DNA of 64,000 bases from Gigaspora rosea (GCA_003550325.1 QKWP01000050.1:520172-584171); one strand, 5' to 3'; numbered from the stretch's first letter, positions 11,598 to 23,703 are shown. A program made the numbers and translations. Notes: generated from the letters alone by a model not told the origin.

Positions 11598-11820
11598 GTT
11601 AGTTTAGGATTAGGGTAAGCACCAACTTTAGGGTTAGAGTTTGGCATTTATATAGTAAAATCATTTAAAGAAAACTTTTTGTTAGAGCACGAAAGGTGGT
11701 TTTCTATTCAAATTTTGAGCAATAAGCAATTTTTAATAAAATGAATGTTTGTTTTGCAATTTTTGATTGTGTTATATTACACAAGATCCTAAAATCTAAT
11801 TGGTTTGCTGTGGGGTGGGT
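11598..11820. repeat. Dispersed repeat, left part, interrupted at 11820
   Basis: It is related to 6185-6400. Its sequence stops at gggtgggt (11813-11820), where a hAT-type element is inserted. It resumes after 13415 with the duplicated gggtgggt and a palindromic gggtatataccc. Confidence 0.55.
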
Positions 11821-13415
11821 TAGGGTTCCTACAAACCTGGATCAAATCAAACTTTAGGTCAGATTTGAGTTTGATTTGATTTGAAATCAAACTCAAACCC
11901 AAACTATGATTAAAAAAAATATTTGAGTTTGATTTGAAGCAAACTTTTTAGTTAAATTTGAGTTTGAAGTTTGCAAACTAGTTTGAGTTTGAATAATATA
12001 AATATATTTTTATATTTTAATTGATAATCCGCCTTCAACTGGAGAGTGATCCTATAGGCGAAATGTGATGTGCTTTCTTATCTACAATATTTTTTCTTAC
12101 TAAGTTAACGATATATGTCCACTAATTGAAAGTTGTAGAGCTCATCAAGACGCATCTAATAGTGGTTTGATCATCCAAATCGGCCTAGTGGATGGCAAGA
12201 TATCGTCAAAAAACGATTGGCTGACTAAATAAAAATCTGGGATGGAAATTACATATGAAAATCACTATAGGCGAAATGTGGCGTGCTTTCATCTAAAACC
12301 TTTTTCTTACTAAGTTAACGATACATGCCCACTAATTGAAAGTTGTAGACTCGTCGAGATGCATCTAACGGTGGTTCGATCATCCAAATCGGCCCAGTGG
12401 ATGGTGAGATATCGTCAAAAAATGATTGGCCAACTATATAAAATCTCTATGTCAACAAACATTGTTTATATAAGAGATTTTATATACACGTGTAGTTAAC
12501 CAATCGTTTTTCAACAATATCTCGCCGTAAACTGGGCCGATTTGGATGATCTAACCACCATTAGACAGTGTTGTCATGGGACACAGACACGGACAGCGGA
12601 CAGTCCGGGACGGGACGTCCGGAACATGTCCGCCCAGAATTTTTTTTGTCCTGGACATTTGGCGACTAAACACGTGATCATCAACCAATAAAATTCGTAT
12701 AATTCCGCAATTTGATTGGTTTTACCCGGCGGACATGTCCATCATGTTGGGGCATTATTGCGGACATGTCATGGACGTCCTGTCCCGGACTGTCCGCGTC
12801 ACTAAAAAATCGGCAGGACAATGTCCGTGTACAACACTGCTGTTAGATGCGACTCGACGAGCTCTACAACTTTTAATTAGTGGGCATGTATCGTTAACTT
12901 AGTAAGAAAAAATGTTTTAGATGTAAGAACGTCACATTTCGCCTATAGTGATTTTCATATATAATCTGATCACTAAGTTTTATATAGTCAGCCAATCGTT
13001 TTTCGACGATATTTTGCCATCCACTGAACTGATTTTGATGATCTAACCACCGTTAGATGCGTCTTGACAAGCTCTACAACTTTCAATTAGTCGACAAGTA
13101 CCATTAACTTAATAAGAAAAAAAGTTTTATATGGAAGCACGCCACATTTCGCCTATGATCACTCTCCAGTTGACAGGTGGATTATCAATTAAAATATAAA
13201 AATATATTTATGTTATTCAAACTCAAACTAGTTTGCAAACTTCGAATCAAACTCAAATCAAACTTAGTATAGTATTTGGATTTGGTTTGAATTTGATTAT
13301 TTTTTATTTGAATTTGGGTTTGATCTCAAACTTTATAAAATTTATAGTTTGAGCTTGGTTTGACTTGGGGTTTGATCAAACTCAAATCAAACTCGGATCA
13401 AACTTCGGAACCCTA
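11821..13415. mobile_element. hAT-type non-autonomous element, 1.6 kb, with nested MITE
   Basis: The termini are TAGGGTTCC and its inverted match GGAACCCTA. An exact 8-bp target duplication, gggtgggt, lies at 11813-11820 and 13416-13423. TAGNG-type ends plus 8-bp duplication are the hAT signature. The subterminal regions are rich in caaactcaaatcaaa repeats in both orientations. Inner arms carry several copies of a block with taggcgaaatgtg and cgttagatgcg motifs. No transposase ORF is present. A 274-bp hAT MITE is inserted at its centre. Confidence 0.85.
12566..12839. mobile_element. hAT MITE, CAGTGTTGT family (274 bp), nested
   Basis: The ends are CAGTGTTGTCATGGGACA and an inverted ACAACACTG. 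The flanks ccattaga (12558-12565) and ctgttaga (12840-12847) are an 8-bp duplication with two changes. The arms are filled with gtccgg/ggacagt motifs and are much more G+C-rich than the host element. A sister element is at 19529-19807. Confidence 0.8.
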
Positions 13416-13646
13416 GGGTGGGTATATACCCACTGGGCACAAATAGAAATTCTCTATAAAATATATTAACAAAATTGTAGCTTAGATTAAAAACAACAAA
13501 TTATAAGAAGATTTTTTAAAAAAATTATTTGTTTTAAGTTATAATTATTTAAATTTTATACATAAATAGTAGATATTTTTTACTGCTTGAAACAATATAA
13601 TTAATATCTAAATTATATTATCTTTGTTAGATAACTAGCATTATAA

Positions 13647-13983
13647 TGAATTTATAAGATATATCAACAAAAACAACAGAACAATTTAAACCTTCAAATA
13701 AAAAATTAAAATCTGAAAAAAATTTTGCAGAAATTTTTGTAAATAATTTTAGTTGACTATTAGTACTTGTGACTATTATAGAAAGTATCATTGTATATAT
13801 TCTAAAACTATATTAAATGATGTTGAATTAGAGGCTATTACTCAATATTTGGATAATATAATATATAGTTGTAGATTACAAATCGATTCAGATGATCATT
13901 TTTTTGCCAATACTCTTTATATACACTTTAATTTGACTTGTAATTCAACAATTGAACATAAGGTAAAAAGGGTAATTTGGTGA
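13647..13983 (+). pseudogene. Decayed gene fragment, unknown protein
   Basis: An ATG near 13646 is followed by an in-frame TAA, then an open stretch (QFKPSNKKLKSEKNFAEIF), a frame break near 13752, and a 75-codon open stretch reading ISTCDYYRKYHC, DVELEAITQYLDNIIYSC and SDDHFFANTLYIHFNLTC to a stop at 13983. The codon pattern is protein-like and Cys/Tyr-rich. No family was recognised. The 3' end runs into a gggtaattt TIR motif, so a transposon may have supplied the last codons. Confidence 0.35.
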
Positions 13984-14163
13984 AGTTAAAATAACTAATC
14001 TAAAAACTTATTTATTTTAATATTAAAAAATTTTTTATCTTTTGTATTAACTTTATACATGATTTAGAATTATTGTATATAAAATTAGTAATATAACATT
14101 TTTTTAAAGTGACATTAAATGAGATTATACATCATATCAAAAGTTTAAATTTTAGAGAGGTAA

Positions 14164-14503
14164 GGGTAATTTGATGAATTGATGATGTCTTGTATGATCC
14201 AGTGATCAGAATCAGATAATTTTATACTATTCAATTCGTCTAAATGATATGCATCGAATAGTAAGAGAGCATCCGATTCTGATCACTGGATCACGATATA
14301 TCGTCGAATATATGCTGCACAAAAAAGATCCTTGAGGGAATTTTGATGAAGTGTAAATAATTGATGATATCATGTAATCCAGTGATCAGAATCAGGTGAA
14401 TTTTGTACTATTCGATTCATCTCATCAAGATTAATCGAATGGCATAAAAATTATTTAATTCCAATCATTAGAACACACGATATCTGAATTCGTCAAATTA
14501 CCC
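14164..14503. mobile_element. TIR element (GGGTAATTTGATGAA), 340 bp
   Basis: Terminal gggtaatttgatgaatt is matched inverted by aattcgtcaaattaccc. Inside are two related blocks containing atccagtgatcagaatcag, and an inverted copy of the same motif (gattctgatcactggat). It is a non-coding, MITE-like element. Confidence 0.6.
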
Positions 14504-15161
14504 ATTTTGTCAAATTATTTCTTTATACCTTAATTACTATTTATGTAGACTTAAAGATGTAGATTTATGTTTTTAGTATGGTTTTAAAAGCTGAATTACT
14601 AGAAATTCCTTCTAAAATTGGAAACCAATTTATTCACTTTGTGTATTATATCAAATTGAAAGAAAACACTAGGAAGCTCGATCTCCTAAAGCATTTAACA
14701 AACAAAAAAACAACAAGATTATAATATTTGATAGAATATAAACTTGATAGTTTATTTTTTTAAAAAATTTCTGTTTAAATTTTATAGCAAAATATGTTTT
14801 TAATATAGTTAAATATTATTTTCATTTTATGCTTGAAATTTATAAAATTGTAACAAAATTTGAAGTATTTATATTGGCAAAATAAATTAAAATAAATTTT
14901 TAATTTTCTTGTTTAAATATCCTTTTAAAAATTAAATAACTATCAGTATATTAAATGATTCATATTAAGGTCGTTCGAAGTTAATTTTTTTAATTAACAT
15001 CATCCCTACCTAAAGGCTCCCAAAAAATGAACAACCAATCAAAACGCTGGATGACTCTCACAAATCACCTGATTTACATCAACCAATAAAATTTATTCAT
15101 TTTTTATATGTTCATTTCATATGTTCGTTTCAGTTTATCACCTCTTCCCTCCCAAGTGATG
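14504..15161. other. AT-rich stretch, nothing recognised
   Basis: There is no sustained ORF, TIR or tandem repeat apart from local A/T runs. Confidence 0.5.
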
Positions 15162-15172
15162 TTAACCAAAGA

Positions 15173-15338
15173 TATAGATGCTTGACGCAGCTGATAAAGA
15201 ATGACGAACCCTTGACTCAACCTGATCAAACCATAAGTTGCATCACTAACGCATGACGCATGCAGCTTAACCATTATGTTTTTAAGGTCACGTCACGTGA
15301 TTAGTTGCATCAGGTTACATGAGTTGCGTCAGGCATCA
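15173..15338. mobile_element. MITE with GATGCYTGACGC ends
   Basis: The left arm agatgcttgacgcagct is matched inverted by the right arm agttgcgtcaggcatca. The 11-bp word ttaaccaaaga flanks it directly on both sides (15162-15172 and 15339-15349), which I read as the target duplication plus a terminal match. The interior has a palindromic tgacgcatgc and cacgtcacgtg. Confidence 0.65.
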
Positions 15339-15349
15339 TTAACCAAAGA

Positions 15350-16130
15350 ATCAACTTTAAACAGCCTTATTCTGTATATTTCGACCTGATATTAATAATA
15401 AAAAATGAAAGAATAATGATCCTGGTAAATTAATAACAGATAATACAAAATTGTAAAATTGATTTTTTTTTATTTTATTAAACTTTGATTTTCATTTCGC
15501 TTTCTATTTGGCACCTATTTTTTTTTCTTTATGGCACTTTTTATACTTGTATTATTTATAATTTACCTATTCTATTTCGACAAATATAGTATTTCATAAA
15601 ATAACATCCATAAATAAAAAATTATAACTATCTGATCCAGTTGTTATACTTTGAAATGTATTGGACTAAGATGAATATTTATATGTTAATCTTAACAACA
15701 AAGGTGTCTTAAATTAGTTTATGATCAAACATCTTATGCGACTATAATGAAGGACACAAAGAAGCCTTAAAAAAAAAGATAGCTTATTAAAAATCTTAAC
15801 ATAAATAAAAAAATTAAATGATTATTTAATCGTTCATACAAGTAAATCTATTGAAATTTTTTATAGGAAGATAACCAAATTTCCAGGTTGGATGTGTCAG
15901 AACTATGTTAGCATTTAGTACTAGTTGTTAACAGGTTCTATAGTAAACTTAACAGCTGAGCATTTTTTACTAATGAATAAATATGATTTCATAGTAAAAT
16001 TTTTTTGTAAAATTTAATTAATATAATTTTATGTGTTCTTGGGCAAAATTGATTAATTTCAATACTGTTGAATGATTCTGATATCCCAACCCAGAATTTT
16101 GGTGTCCCCCATTTGAGTTATCTAATGAAC
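15350..16130. other. AT-rich spacer, no gene seen
   Basis: Simple A/T-rich sequence with no ORF or repeat unit I could define. Confidence 0.5.
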
Positions 16131-16427
16131 TAGAGGTCAGAACCGGTTAGTCTAATTCGGGTATAAATTCAGGTTAACCCAGTTTAATAGCAAATTGGTT
16201 TTACAAAATTTTGATCCGGTTGTAAAATTCTTTATATCTGGTTTTGTTTTAAAGTTTATTATTTAACTGTTAAGAAATGTTTGAATTTCACGTGAATAAG
16301 GCAATTCTTTTAGCCAATCAGAGTTCTTGTTAATAAATTCCATCCAGTTTAACTTAAATAGTAACCAGTTTTATATAACGTGAAATCCAATTCAATTTTT
16401 AAAATTTACAACCAGTTCTGACCTCTA
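16131..16427. mobile_element. hAT-like MITE (TAGAGGTCAGAAC), 297 bp
   Basis: TAGAGGTCAGAACCGGTT at the left is matched by AACCAGTTCTGACCTCTA at the right. The flanks do not show a clean 8-bp duplication, so superfamily assignment rests on the TAGNG terminus only. Confidence 0.65.
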
Positions 16428-16727
16428 GTTCTAACATCTAGATAATTCAGATAATTTCTTTATTTTGGATTTTGGATATAGTCAATATAAAGGATTGTGT
16501 GTACGTGGAGTGATTGAAAAGTTTTGAACTTAGATCAATATTTTAATTATTTTAAAGATACAATTTTAAAATTAATATATATAAATATAGTAGTTCTGAT
16601 AATTCTGTAAAAAAAATTTTGTTAAATTTTCAACAGATAGTTATTAAAAAAATTAGATTTTAAATTTATTAACTTGAGCAATTGGAAATTATTAAAATAA
16701 AAATTTAAATTTATTAAAAAATTTTTA

Positions 16728-17128
16728 TATGGTGCAAGAAGCCTATACTCAACAAGTTTCAATTTTTAAATCACTATAATTTTTTGTACAAAAGATTTTT
16801 TAAAAAACTGACTGGTAACTTTGTAGAGAAATATTAGTTTTATAAATTTGCCAAATATTTTTTGAAAAACCTTCTCTATAAAAAGATGATGTGTTTTAAA
16901 GATTACTATTGTTTTATATATATTACTATGTGTTTCAATTTTAACTAACTTTAAAGTGCTATAACTTTTTATAAAGGCAACATTTTAAAAATCTGACCAG
17001 TAACTTTGTTCATTATAATAAGCTCTGCAAATTTGCCAAATAGCTTTTAAAAATATTGTCTCTACAAAAAGTTGATGCATTTTAAAGTTATACTATTTTA
17101 TTGTCTAGTATAGGCTTCTTGCACCATA
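16728..17128. mobile_element. TIR element (TGGTGCAAGAAGCCTATACT), 401 bp
   Basis: An almost perfect 20-22-bp terminal inverted repeat, flanked by TATA on each side, fits a TA duplication. The interior consists of two diverged direct copies of a roughly 150-bp block (landmarks gtttcaattttta, gaccagtaactttgt, aatttgccaaata), an internal tandem duplication. Confidence 0.7.
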
Positions 17129-17550
17129 TAATAAAAAAATTTATTTATTTAAAATAATAATTTGTATTTGTTAATTAAAAAATTTATATAAATAAAAATT
17201 TTTTTTATAATTATTTAAAAATTTTTAATATATGTTAAAAATATATGTATACCTTACTAAATATAGGAATTTATTTACTAAATTTGATAGATAAAAATTA
17301 CTAATATAAGAATTTTTAATTATTTTAATTTTAAATAAATTTTAATAATTTATTTAAAAATATAATAGTTGTAAAAGATAATTATTAAAAAAAATTATTA
17401 TTTTTTATAAAATTTGTAAAATATTAATATTTAAAAATATATATCTTCACAAAATAAAAAAAATTTAAATCTAAAATTTTTTAAATTTTAACATTTTAAC
17501 TTAAAAATAAATTATGTATTTAAAAACTATATAATTGAATTATTATTATT
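17129..17550. other. Extremely A/T-rich spacer
   Basis: Mostly A/T homopolymer-like sequence with small hairpins and no coding signal. Confidence 0.6.
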
Positions 17551-18061
17551 TAAGGGTAGAGGATACTATTTTAAAATTATATATAAACTTAATGGTAAAT
17601 TTTTTTTATATTTAATTTTATGAAAAATTATAATAAATAAACTAATCATATTTTAAGCAAGTTTGTAAAGCAGGCTTTTCTGATTCTAATCATTAAAATT
17701 GGTTAAAAACACAGTAAGATATGAAATTTTAAAGACTGGGTATTAAAATTTAGTAATAAAACCAACATATAAATTTACGTAAATTGACCAATCAGCATTA
17801 GCAATTTTGTGCAACCCAGAAAATTTTTGGCCAACCCAGAAAAACTTTATGATATATACAAGTATATTTTTTTAAAATATAATAATAGTTCAAAATTTTA
17901 CCATAATAGATAAATTGTTTTATTTATATTTTGTAAAATTTTAATAAAAATTAGTTGTAATTTAAAAAAAGTTTTATTAGTAGCATATATCAATTTTATA
18001 TGAAAATTTCAAAATACCATATAAAAACTATATAAAAATGATCTATGTACCCTCTACCCTT
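17551..18061. mobile_element. TIR element (AAGGGTAGAGGATAC), about 510 bp
   Basis: The left end aagggtagaggatac is matched inverted by gtaccctctaccctt at the right. A diverged copy lies at 7850-8290. There is no ORF. Confidence 0.7.
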
Positions 18062-18819
18062 AAATTTACAAAGAAATTTGTTTAAAATTTTTATTTTTTT
18101 AATGTTTTTAAAATAACTTTTATATATAAAAAATTTATAATAGTATTTATATACATAATTAAAAATTTAATATTTTAAAAACTATCTGATAAAAATGGCC
18201 AAAGTTTTTTTATAGAATTATCATAACAACTATATTTATGCATATTAATTTCAAAATGATATCTTTAAAACTGATTAAGATATTGATTTAAGTGCAAAAC
18301 TTTTTAATCATTCCACATATATCAGTTGCATATCATAATCATATTCCTTTAAATTTTAAATAAAGAGGACCCTTAATGTAGACCCAAAGTCTAAATTTTA
18401 TCTTAGACTGGGTAACTTGAAATATGATTGGTCAATTAATACTTGGCATATTTGAAACTTTAAGCAATAGTATTTCAAAAATTACTTAACCAAATAAAAT
18501 TTATTTTATTTTAATTTTGCAAGTTTGCAAAATTAAATAAAAAATTTTATCAAATTATTTTTTATGATAGAAACTTTGTGTGGAAGGATTGGAAGGATCT
18601 CAACCAAATTTAATAAAAATTTTTTTATTTAATAATTTTGTGACTTTGAAATAAAAAATTTTTATTATATAATTACTAAAATATTCTCATTTAAACTTTG
18701 AAAAATTTTTATTACGATTTATATTTTAATATATATTTTATTTAATATATAATAAATTATAATTTAATAAAATACAAAAAAAATCACTAAAACAAAATCC
18801 AGATGATAAAAACCAAACA
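18062..18819. other. AT-rich stretch with scattered subrepeat motifs
   Basis: Contains tcaaccaaatttaataaaaa and aactatctgataaaaa words resembling those inside 5587-7832 and at 1-128. No gene was seen. Confidence 0.4.
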
Positions 18820-18953
18820 ATGGAGACAATGCACCAAAAGAAAAAAAAAGTACAAAAAAAACTAAACGTCAAGGCAATGAAGCACCAAAATGACAAAGTA
18901 CCAAATGAACAAACAAAGATCCTAAAACCAACAAGGCACCAAAGGAATGAAGC
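18820..18953. repeat. Degenerate minisatellite AGCACCAAA..GACAA, left part
   Basis: Irregular 10-15-bp units of the form agcaccaaa(n)gacaa. The array continues at 20536-20815 on the other side of an inserted hAT-type element. Confidence 0.75.
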
Positions 18954-20535
18954 TAGAGTTGGGCAATAAAATGAAATCTATCAGAAACTAGTTTTGGCTT
19001 CAGTATAATCTGACTAGTTTCAGATTTTTAAAAATATATGAAACCTACTAAAACCCGAAACTCTGAAACTATATTCTGAAACTCCCCAAAACTATATTTA
19101 AAATTTTGAAAATTTTATAATATATAATTTATAATAGAATATTACTAGAAATAACCAGTGGTAATTATTACCAACTCTAGATATTTTTAGGGTTAGATAA
19201 GGATACTGAGCAATCAATGAATAGCTAACAATTTTAAAAAATTATTATATGTTTCTAAAAATAAAAATGATCTACAAAAAATAGTCAAAGTAAGCATTAA
19301 TATTACTAAATATAGAAAAGATCTACAAAAATAGCAAAAGCCAATTGTTACCTGTCTATGTATAGCTCAGAGTTCTGTTAGGTAAAGTTATAGAAATTTC
19401 AATTTTAGTTTTTATAAGGTTTTTGAGTGTTCTAAACATTTTTACTTAGAGTATATAATCCTGTTATTTAGTATGTTTTAAAAATATAAGCACTCTAGTG
19501 ATCAATTACTACCAGTTATAGTTAGTAATAGTGTTGTACGTTTTGGCTGTCCAAGGCCTTTTTTGGCCTTGTCACATCCAAAATGTCCAAGCGTCCAAGA
19601 TTGTCCAAAGCTTATACAGGCTTTAATAATTATAAAATTTGTCTAAAAAATATATGATTATATATTTTTTGAAGTGCTGAACATATTCCAGTTAAAATTA
19701 AAATAAATTGTCTTAATAAAATTTTAAGTAATTTTACTTTATTTAATTGTCCAAAATTGTTCAAAATTGTCCAAACTACTGTCCAAAGCTGTCCCATGAC
19801 AACACTTGTTAGTAATATTCTTAATAATTTATATATATTATAATTTAGAAAATAACTAATAATCATCAAAGGTGATTATCACCTATGATCTACAATGCAA
19901 AATCAAATAAACAAGTAAATGTTAATAGTAAATTTTAGCAAGGAATTTTTTTTTTTTGTATAAAAAAAAAGTAGCATAGACAAAATTTAGATTAGAAGCA
20001 ATTTTAGCAATTTTGTAAAAAATTCTTTGTTTTTGTTATACAAAATTAATCTACACATTACATCTGATCCTGAATTTTAATTGGCAAATTGACTTTAGGT
20101 AATATAATTTCCTATAATTTATTAATTTATTATTTAATAAATAATATAAGGGCACTGATATTTATTATCTAATATCCATTTTCTATAGAGATTTACAGGT
20201 AATATTTTCATCAATTTAATTGGCTAAAATTTTTATATAAGGTAAGATTTGGCTTCCTCTATAATAATATCTATAAATGTTAGCACTCTAACTGAAATAT
20301 ACAAACTTAAATATAACCTATATATAAATATTTATGTTTTCTTTTGGTGCCACTCAAATGTTTGTGTATTAACATGTTAGCATGTTCTACAATAAAAATT
20401 TAATTTTAAATAGTTTCAGGGTTTCAGATAAGGTTTCAAGGTGAGGTTTCAGAGTTTCAGAAGAGGTGTCAGAAACTATAATCCGAAACCTGAAACTTTC
20501 AGATTTAGCAAAAAAGGATTCGGTGCCCAATTCTA
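18954..20535. mobile_element. hAT-type element, 1.58 kb, splitting a minisatellite
   Basis: The left terminus TAGAGTTGGGCA is matched inverted by TGCCCAATTCTA at the right. The flanks aatgaagc (18946-18953) and gatgaagc (20536-20543) form an 8-bp duplication with one difference, and minisatellite units continue on both sides. Subterminal regions are rich in gaaact/gtttcag motifs in opposite orientations. There is no transposase ORF. A second hAT MITE is nested at 19529-19807. Confidence 0.85.
19529..19807. mobile_element. hAT MITE, CAGTGTTGT family (279 bp), nested
   Basis: The ends are tAGTGTTGTacg and an inverted tgACAACACTt. The 8-bp target duplication gttagtaa is exact at 19521-19528 and 19808-19815. 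The arms contain repeated ttgtccaa words, a diverged form of the gtccgg motifs of the sister copy at 12566-12839. The 79-codon minus-strand ORF across it is spurious. Confidence 0.85.
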
Positions 20536-20815
20536 GATGAAGCACTAAAACAATGAAGCACCAAAAGAACAAAGTACCAAAACCAATAAAGTACCAAAAA
20601 GACAAAACACCAAGAAATGATGAACAAGCCCCAAAGTAACAGAACACCAAAGGGACAAAGCACCAAAGCGACAAAGTGACGAAGTACCAAATAGACAAAG
20701 CACCTAAAACTGACAAAGCACCAAAAGAATAAAGCACTAAAGGAACAGAATATCAAAAACTAATAAAACACCAAAGTGACGAATCACTAAAAGGATGAAA
20801 GTGATGAAAGCATCA
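20536..20815. repeat. Degenerate minisatellite AGCACCAAA..GACAA, right part
   Basis: Continuation of the array at 18820-18953. Two minus-strand ORFs rich in Leu/Phe/Cys here come only from the repeat and should not be taken as genes. Confidence 0.8.
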
Positions 20816-22639
20816 AAACAAAAAATTATACAGATTATTATACAAGGGTGTCACAGATTAATCATAGAACACCTGGTCTATGTTAAGATTTGCCTTAAAT
20901 AAATAATTTAAAACTAGGTGCACAGAATTGAGTTTTTTCAAAAACATGAGTTACAATCATTAACAATCATGTCTATAACTGTTTTCAATAATGTAAGAAT
21001 TGGAGATGTAGTTGCATCTGAATCTCATAGTGCTAAAACTGAAGCAAGAACATCACAAAACAAGTTGTTGGTTTAGATATAGTAATTGACACTGGCAAAA
21101 TACTGTACTTACATTTAAAGATGAGCCTAGTATTCAGATAAGATAAAAGTCACACGAGTCAATTTAGGCAACAGTTTATGTGTTATTTTTGTTGCCAAAC
21201 TAAATAATTTTAACTTTAATCGCTCTCACAGGATTTTTAAAAAAAATTACTAAGTATCTTTGCTCATTAACCAATTTATAACCTTTGAATAAAGGATATT
21301 TATCCTAAATTGGCAATGTTTTCTAAAGAAATACTTAAAGATCTTCTGGTGAAATCTGATGACATTGAAATATTCTATTGGCCATTTAATAAATGCATTT
21401 TGTATTTATATAAAGATAGTTTGTTTAAATATAATTAAACTATTCTAAATTTTAATATTGTCTATCATTATTAGCCAAGTCAACAGATTCTTTGCAAGAC
21501 AAAGTATAGATAAAAATATAGGAGAAATCTAATGATGGCCCTGTCTTAGATTAATTTGAGAAATCTTTATATCACACTGCTCAAAAGATTTCTACTAAAT
21601 TAGCAGATACCGTAAACTGCCGTATAAACAGCCCGGGTCTTGTACATTCCACCAAAAAAATTAGTAAAAAAAAGAAAATAATTAGTAAAAATGAGGGAGG
21701 GGTCTGATATGTGGGGAGCTGTTTATATGGCAGTTTATGGTAGTTTTTATAAGTGGATTATTCCGAATCCAACCTGTACTCCATAAGTCACGCACATTGC
21801 TAGTTTGATTAAATTGCGAGAACACAAAATTATGTATAGAAAGCACCAAATGCAATTCACTATCAGACTAGAATCGATAGCATTATTTCCAAGATATGGA
21901 GTTTTCAATTAAAGCTGATAAAGACTTCAGTAATATTATTACAAATTGAACTATATTGTCACAAAAGTATATATTCATTCCTATCAGAGATATTTTTCTG
22001 CTATATAGATTTTGACATGTATCTCTCTTAAAAATTTATGAATACCAAAAAAGAGGTCAATTTCCTCATAATTTAATTGTTAAAATTGTTAAAATATGAA
22101 TTCTCAAAAGCTCAAGGGCCCTTTTGTCAAGTGCATATGATAAGGATAGTGAAGCTTACTATTTCTTTATTGAAGTCCTCTCTATTAATGATACCAAATA
22201 CTTTGAAAACTTCTCCAATGAATTTGCCAAATAATGGTAATATAACAATAACTTATTCTATTCATAATATTTACAAATTATTTTATCGAATGTTTATTGT
22301 TTTTTTTTAGTCATAGTACAAGACCTTATTTGGTTAAATCTTGGAAAAATATTCCAAACATTAAAAATTACCATCTTTATTTACTGAATGAATATATTCA
22401 TAGGTTTGAAGATATTTGTAGAAAATATAATTATCAAAAATGTTTTTTGACAATGATTCTCTCTATTGTATATTTTATGAAATGATCAGTATTAAAGAAC
22501 CAATTATAATCTACTGAATTTAACTGGTATTAATACAAGAGAAGGAAATAAAACCTACAGAAATTAAAATGTACGATTTATTTAGCAAATTACAATAACT
22601 TACAATCCTAACTCTAAACATTCTATATGAATAATTTGA
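20816..22639 (+). other. Degraded region with short coding-like patches
   Basis: A 35-codon ATG ORF begins at about 20971 and contains IGDVVASESHSAKTEARTSQ before a stop. Near 21315 a stretch reads MFSKEILKDLLVKSDDIEI before breaking. A Ser/Tyr/Lys-rich open stretch lies at 22310-22485 (SWKNIPNIKNYHLYLLNEY). None joins into a gene model. The region lies upstream of a Copia 3' remnant and could include further polyprotein debris. Confidence 0.3.
21608..21742. mobile_element. Small MITE (TACCGTAAACTGCC), 135 bp
   Basis: The left end taccgtaaactgccgtataa is matched inverted at the right (ttatatggcagtttatggta). The arms also carry cagcccgggtct and gggtctgatat motifs. The target duplication is not evident. 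Confidence 0.7.
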
Positions 22640-23018
22640 ATCTTATAATAAATTTTCTGCGCCAACTGCGCAGTCTACAATGTAATACGATCTATAGCAG
22701 AGCTATATGCAGTTACTAAATATATATAAAGAATAAAATTATTATTTTGTATTAAATTGCATTTAATATGTCAATTTATAACACATTATCATGTAGCAAT
22801 GATCATTGTGGCAGGCACAGATATTAGATCTTTAACTAAATACAACTAATAATACCACTATCTATCTAAAACAATGTCCTACAGACGTGCAAGGCTCTAG
22901 ATTCTGAATTGGCATGCAGAAAAAGGCGTAGCAAGGCTGGAATTGATTGTTAAGTGACTTTCTGGTGTAATGTGATCACAAGATTGAATCTGATATGAAT
23001 TTGACGTAATGTAGGGAG
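22640..23018 (+). pseudogene. Copia-type polyprotein C-terminal remnant
   Basis: Fragments in changing frames resemble the RNase H end of Copia polyproteins. A RSIAELYAVTKYI-like segment lies near 22690-22730, where Copia has the S-T-A-E-A-E-Y/L-Y-A-V-T block. A CPTDVQ segment lies near 22877-22895, where Copia has the C-P-T-D-x-x-A-D-I block. The order and spacing fit, and the coding part ends just before a purine tract and a TG-starting LTR. Several stops and indels destroy it. Confidence 0.45.
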
Positions 23019-23290
23019 TGTAATTATTGGTTTATGATTATTACAGTTTGTCAATTCAAGGTTTTCTCAGGATGACTACTAAAGCTAACACTTCTATTTT
23101 AATTTCGAAGGTTATTACTCTACAACATTGAACTATAATACTTCACTGAGCTATTCGTTTTTAATTCTTTATTGAAGCAAGAAGAAGGGTATTATATACT
23201 TTCTCCCTTTTAATAAATATATTGATTTTAAACTACTCTAGCTAACTCTATTAAATTCTATAGATTCGTCTCTGACTCACAATGACTACA
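23019..23290 (+). mobile_element. Probable 3' LTR of a Copia-type element
   Basis: It starts TGTAATTATTGG directly after agggag (23013-23018), a short polypurine tract, and ends near gactaca (CA at 23289-23290). It contains AATAAA at about 23212. The length of about 272 bp is reasonable for a compact Copia LTR. The 3' boundary and the absence of a paired 5' LTR make this tentative. Confidence 0.45.
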
Positions 23291-23703
23291 CTTTTTTCAA
23301 GTGAAAGTCGAAGGGGCTTTCTATATCTTGAGGCATACTTGAGTAACAATGGCTTTTCAGGCTTTTCATTTGTGCTATGGATAAAGTTATATGTGCCAGT
23401 ACCATAATATCAATGATACCAATACTCAGCTATATACATTGTTTATGCAGAAAGGGGTAATAAACAAATATTAGTAGCAAAATGCCACGGGTAGAAACCA
23501 ACTTGTGGCTCTGGCATGCATAGCTACCATTGCTTCAAACAGCAACTCGTTGTGGCACAATGCTTATTCTATTTGCGGCTATGCCAATTCTATTATCTAT
23601 GTCTTAGAAATAGAAGAAATAATACTATCGTAACAATATAAACAAACAGAAAACCCCTTAAAGTAAACAAATAAAAAAAATGGCTTGGGCAGAGCCCTTC
23701 ATA
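23291..23703. other. Spacer after the LTR, no gene
   Basis: Mixed-composition DNA with no sustained ORF or defined repeat. Confidence 0.4.

Noticed and set aside
20387..20756. Two minus-strand ORFs of 116 and 83 codons
   Set aside because: They arise from the AGCACCAAA minisatellite and the element terminus; composition and periodicity follow the repeat.
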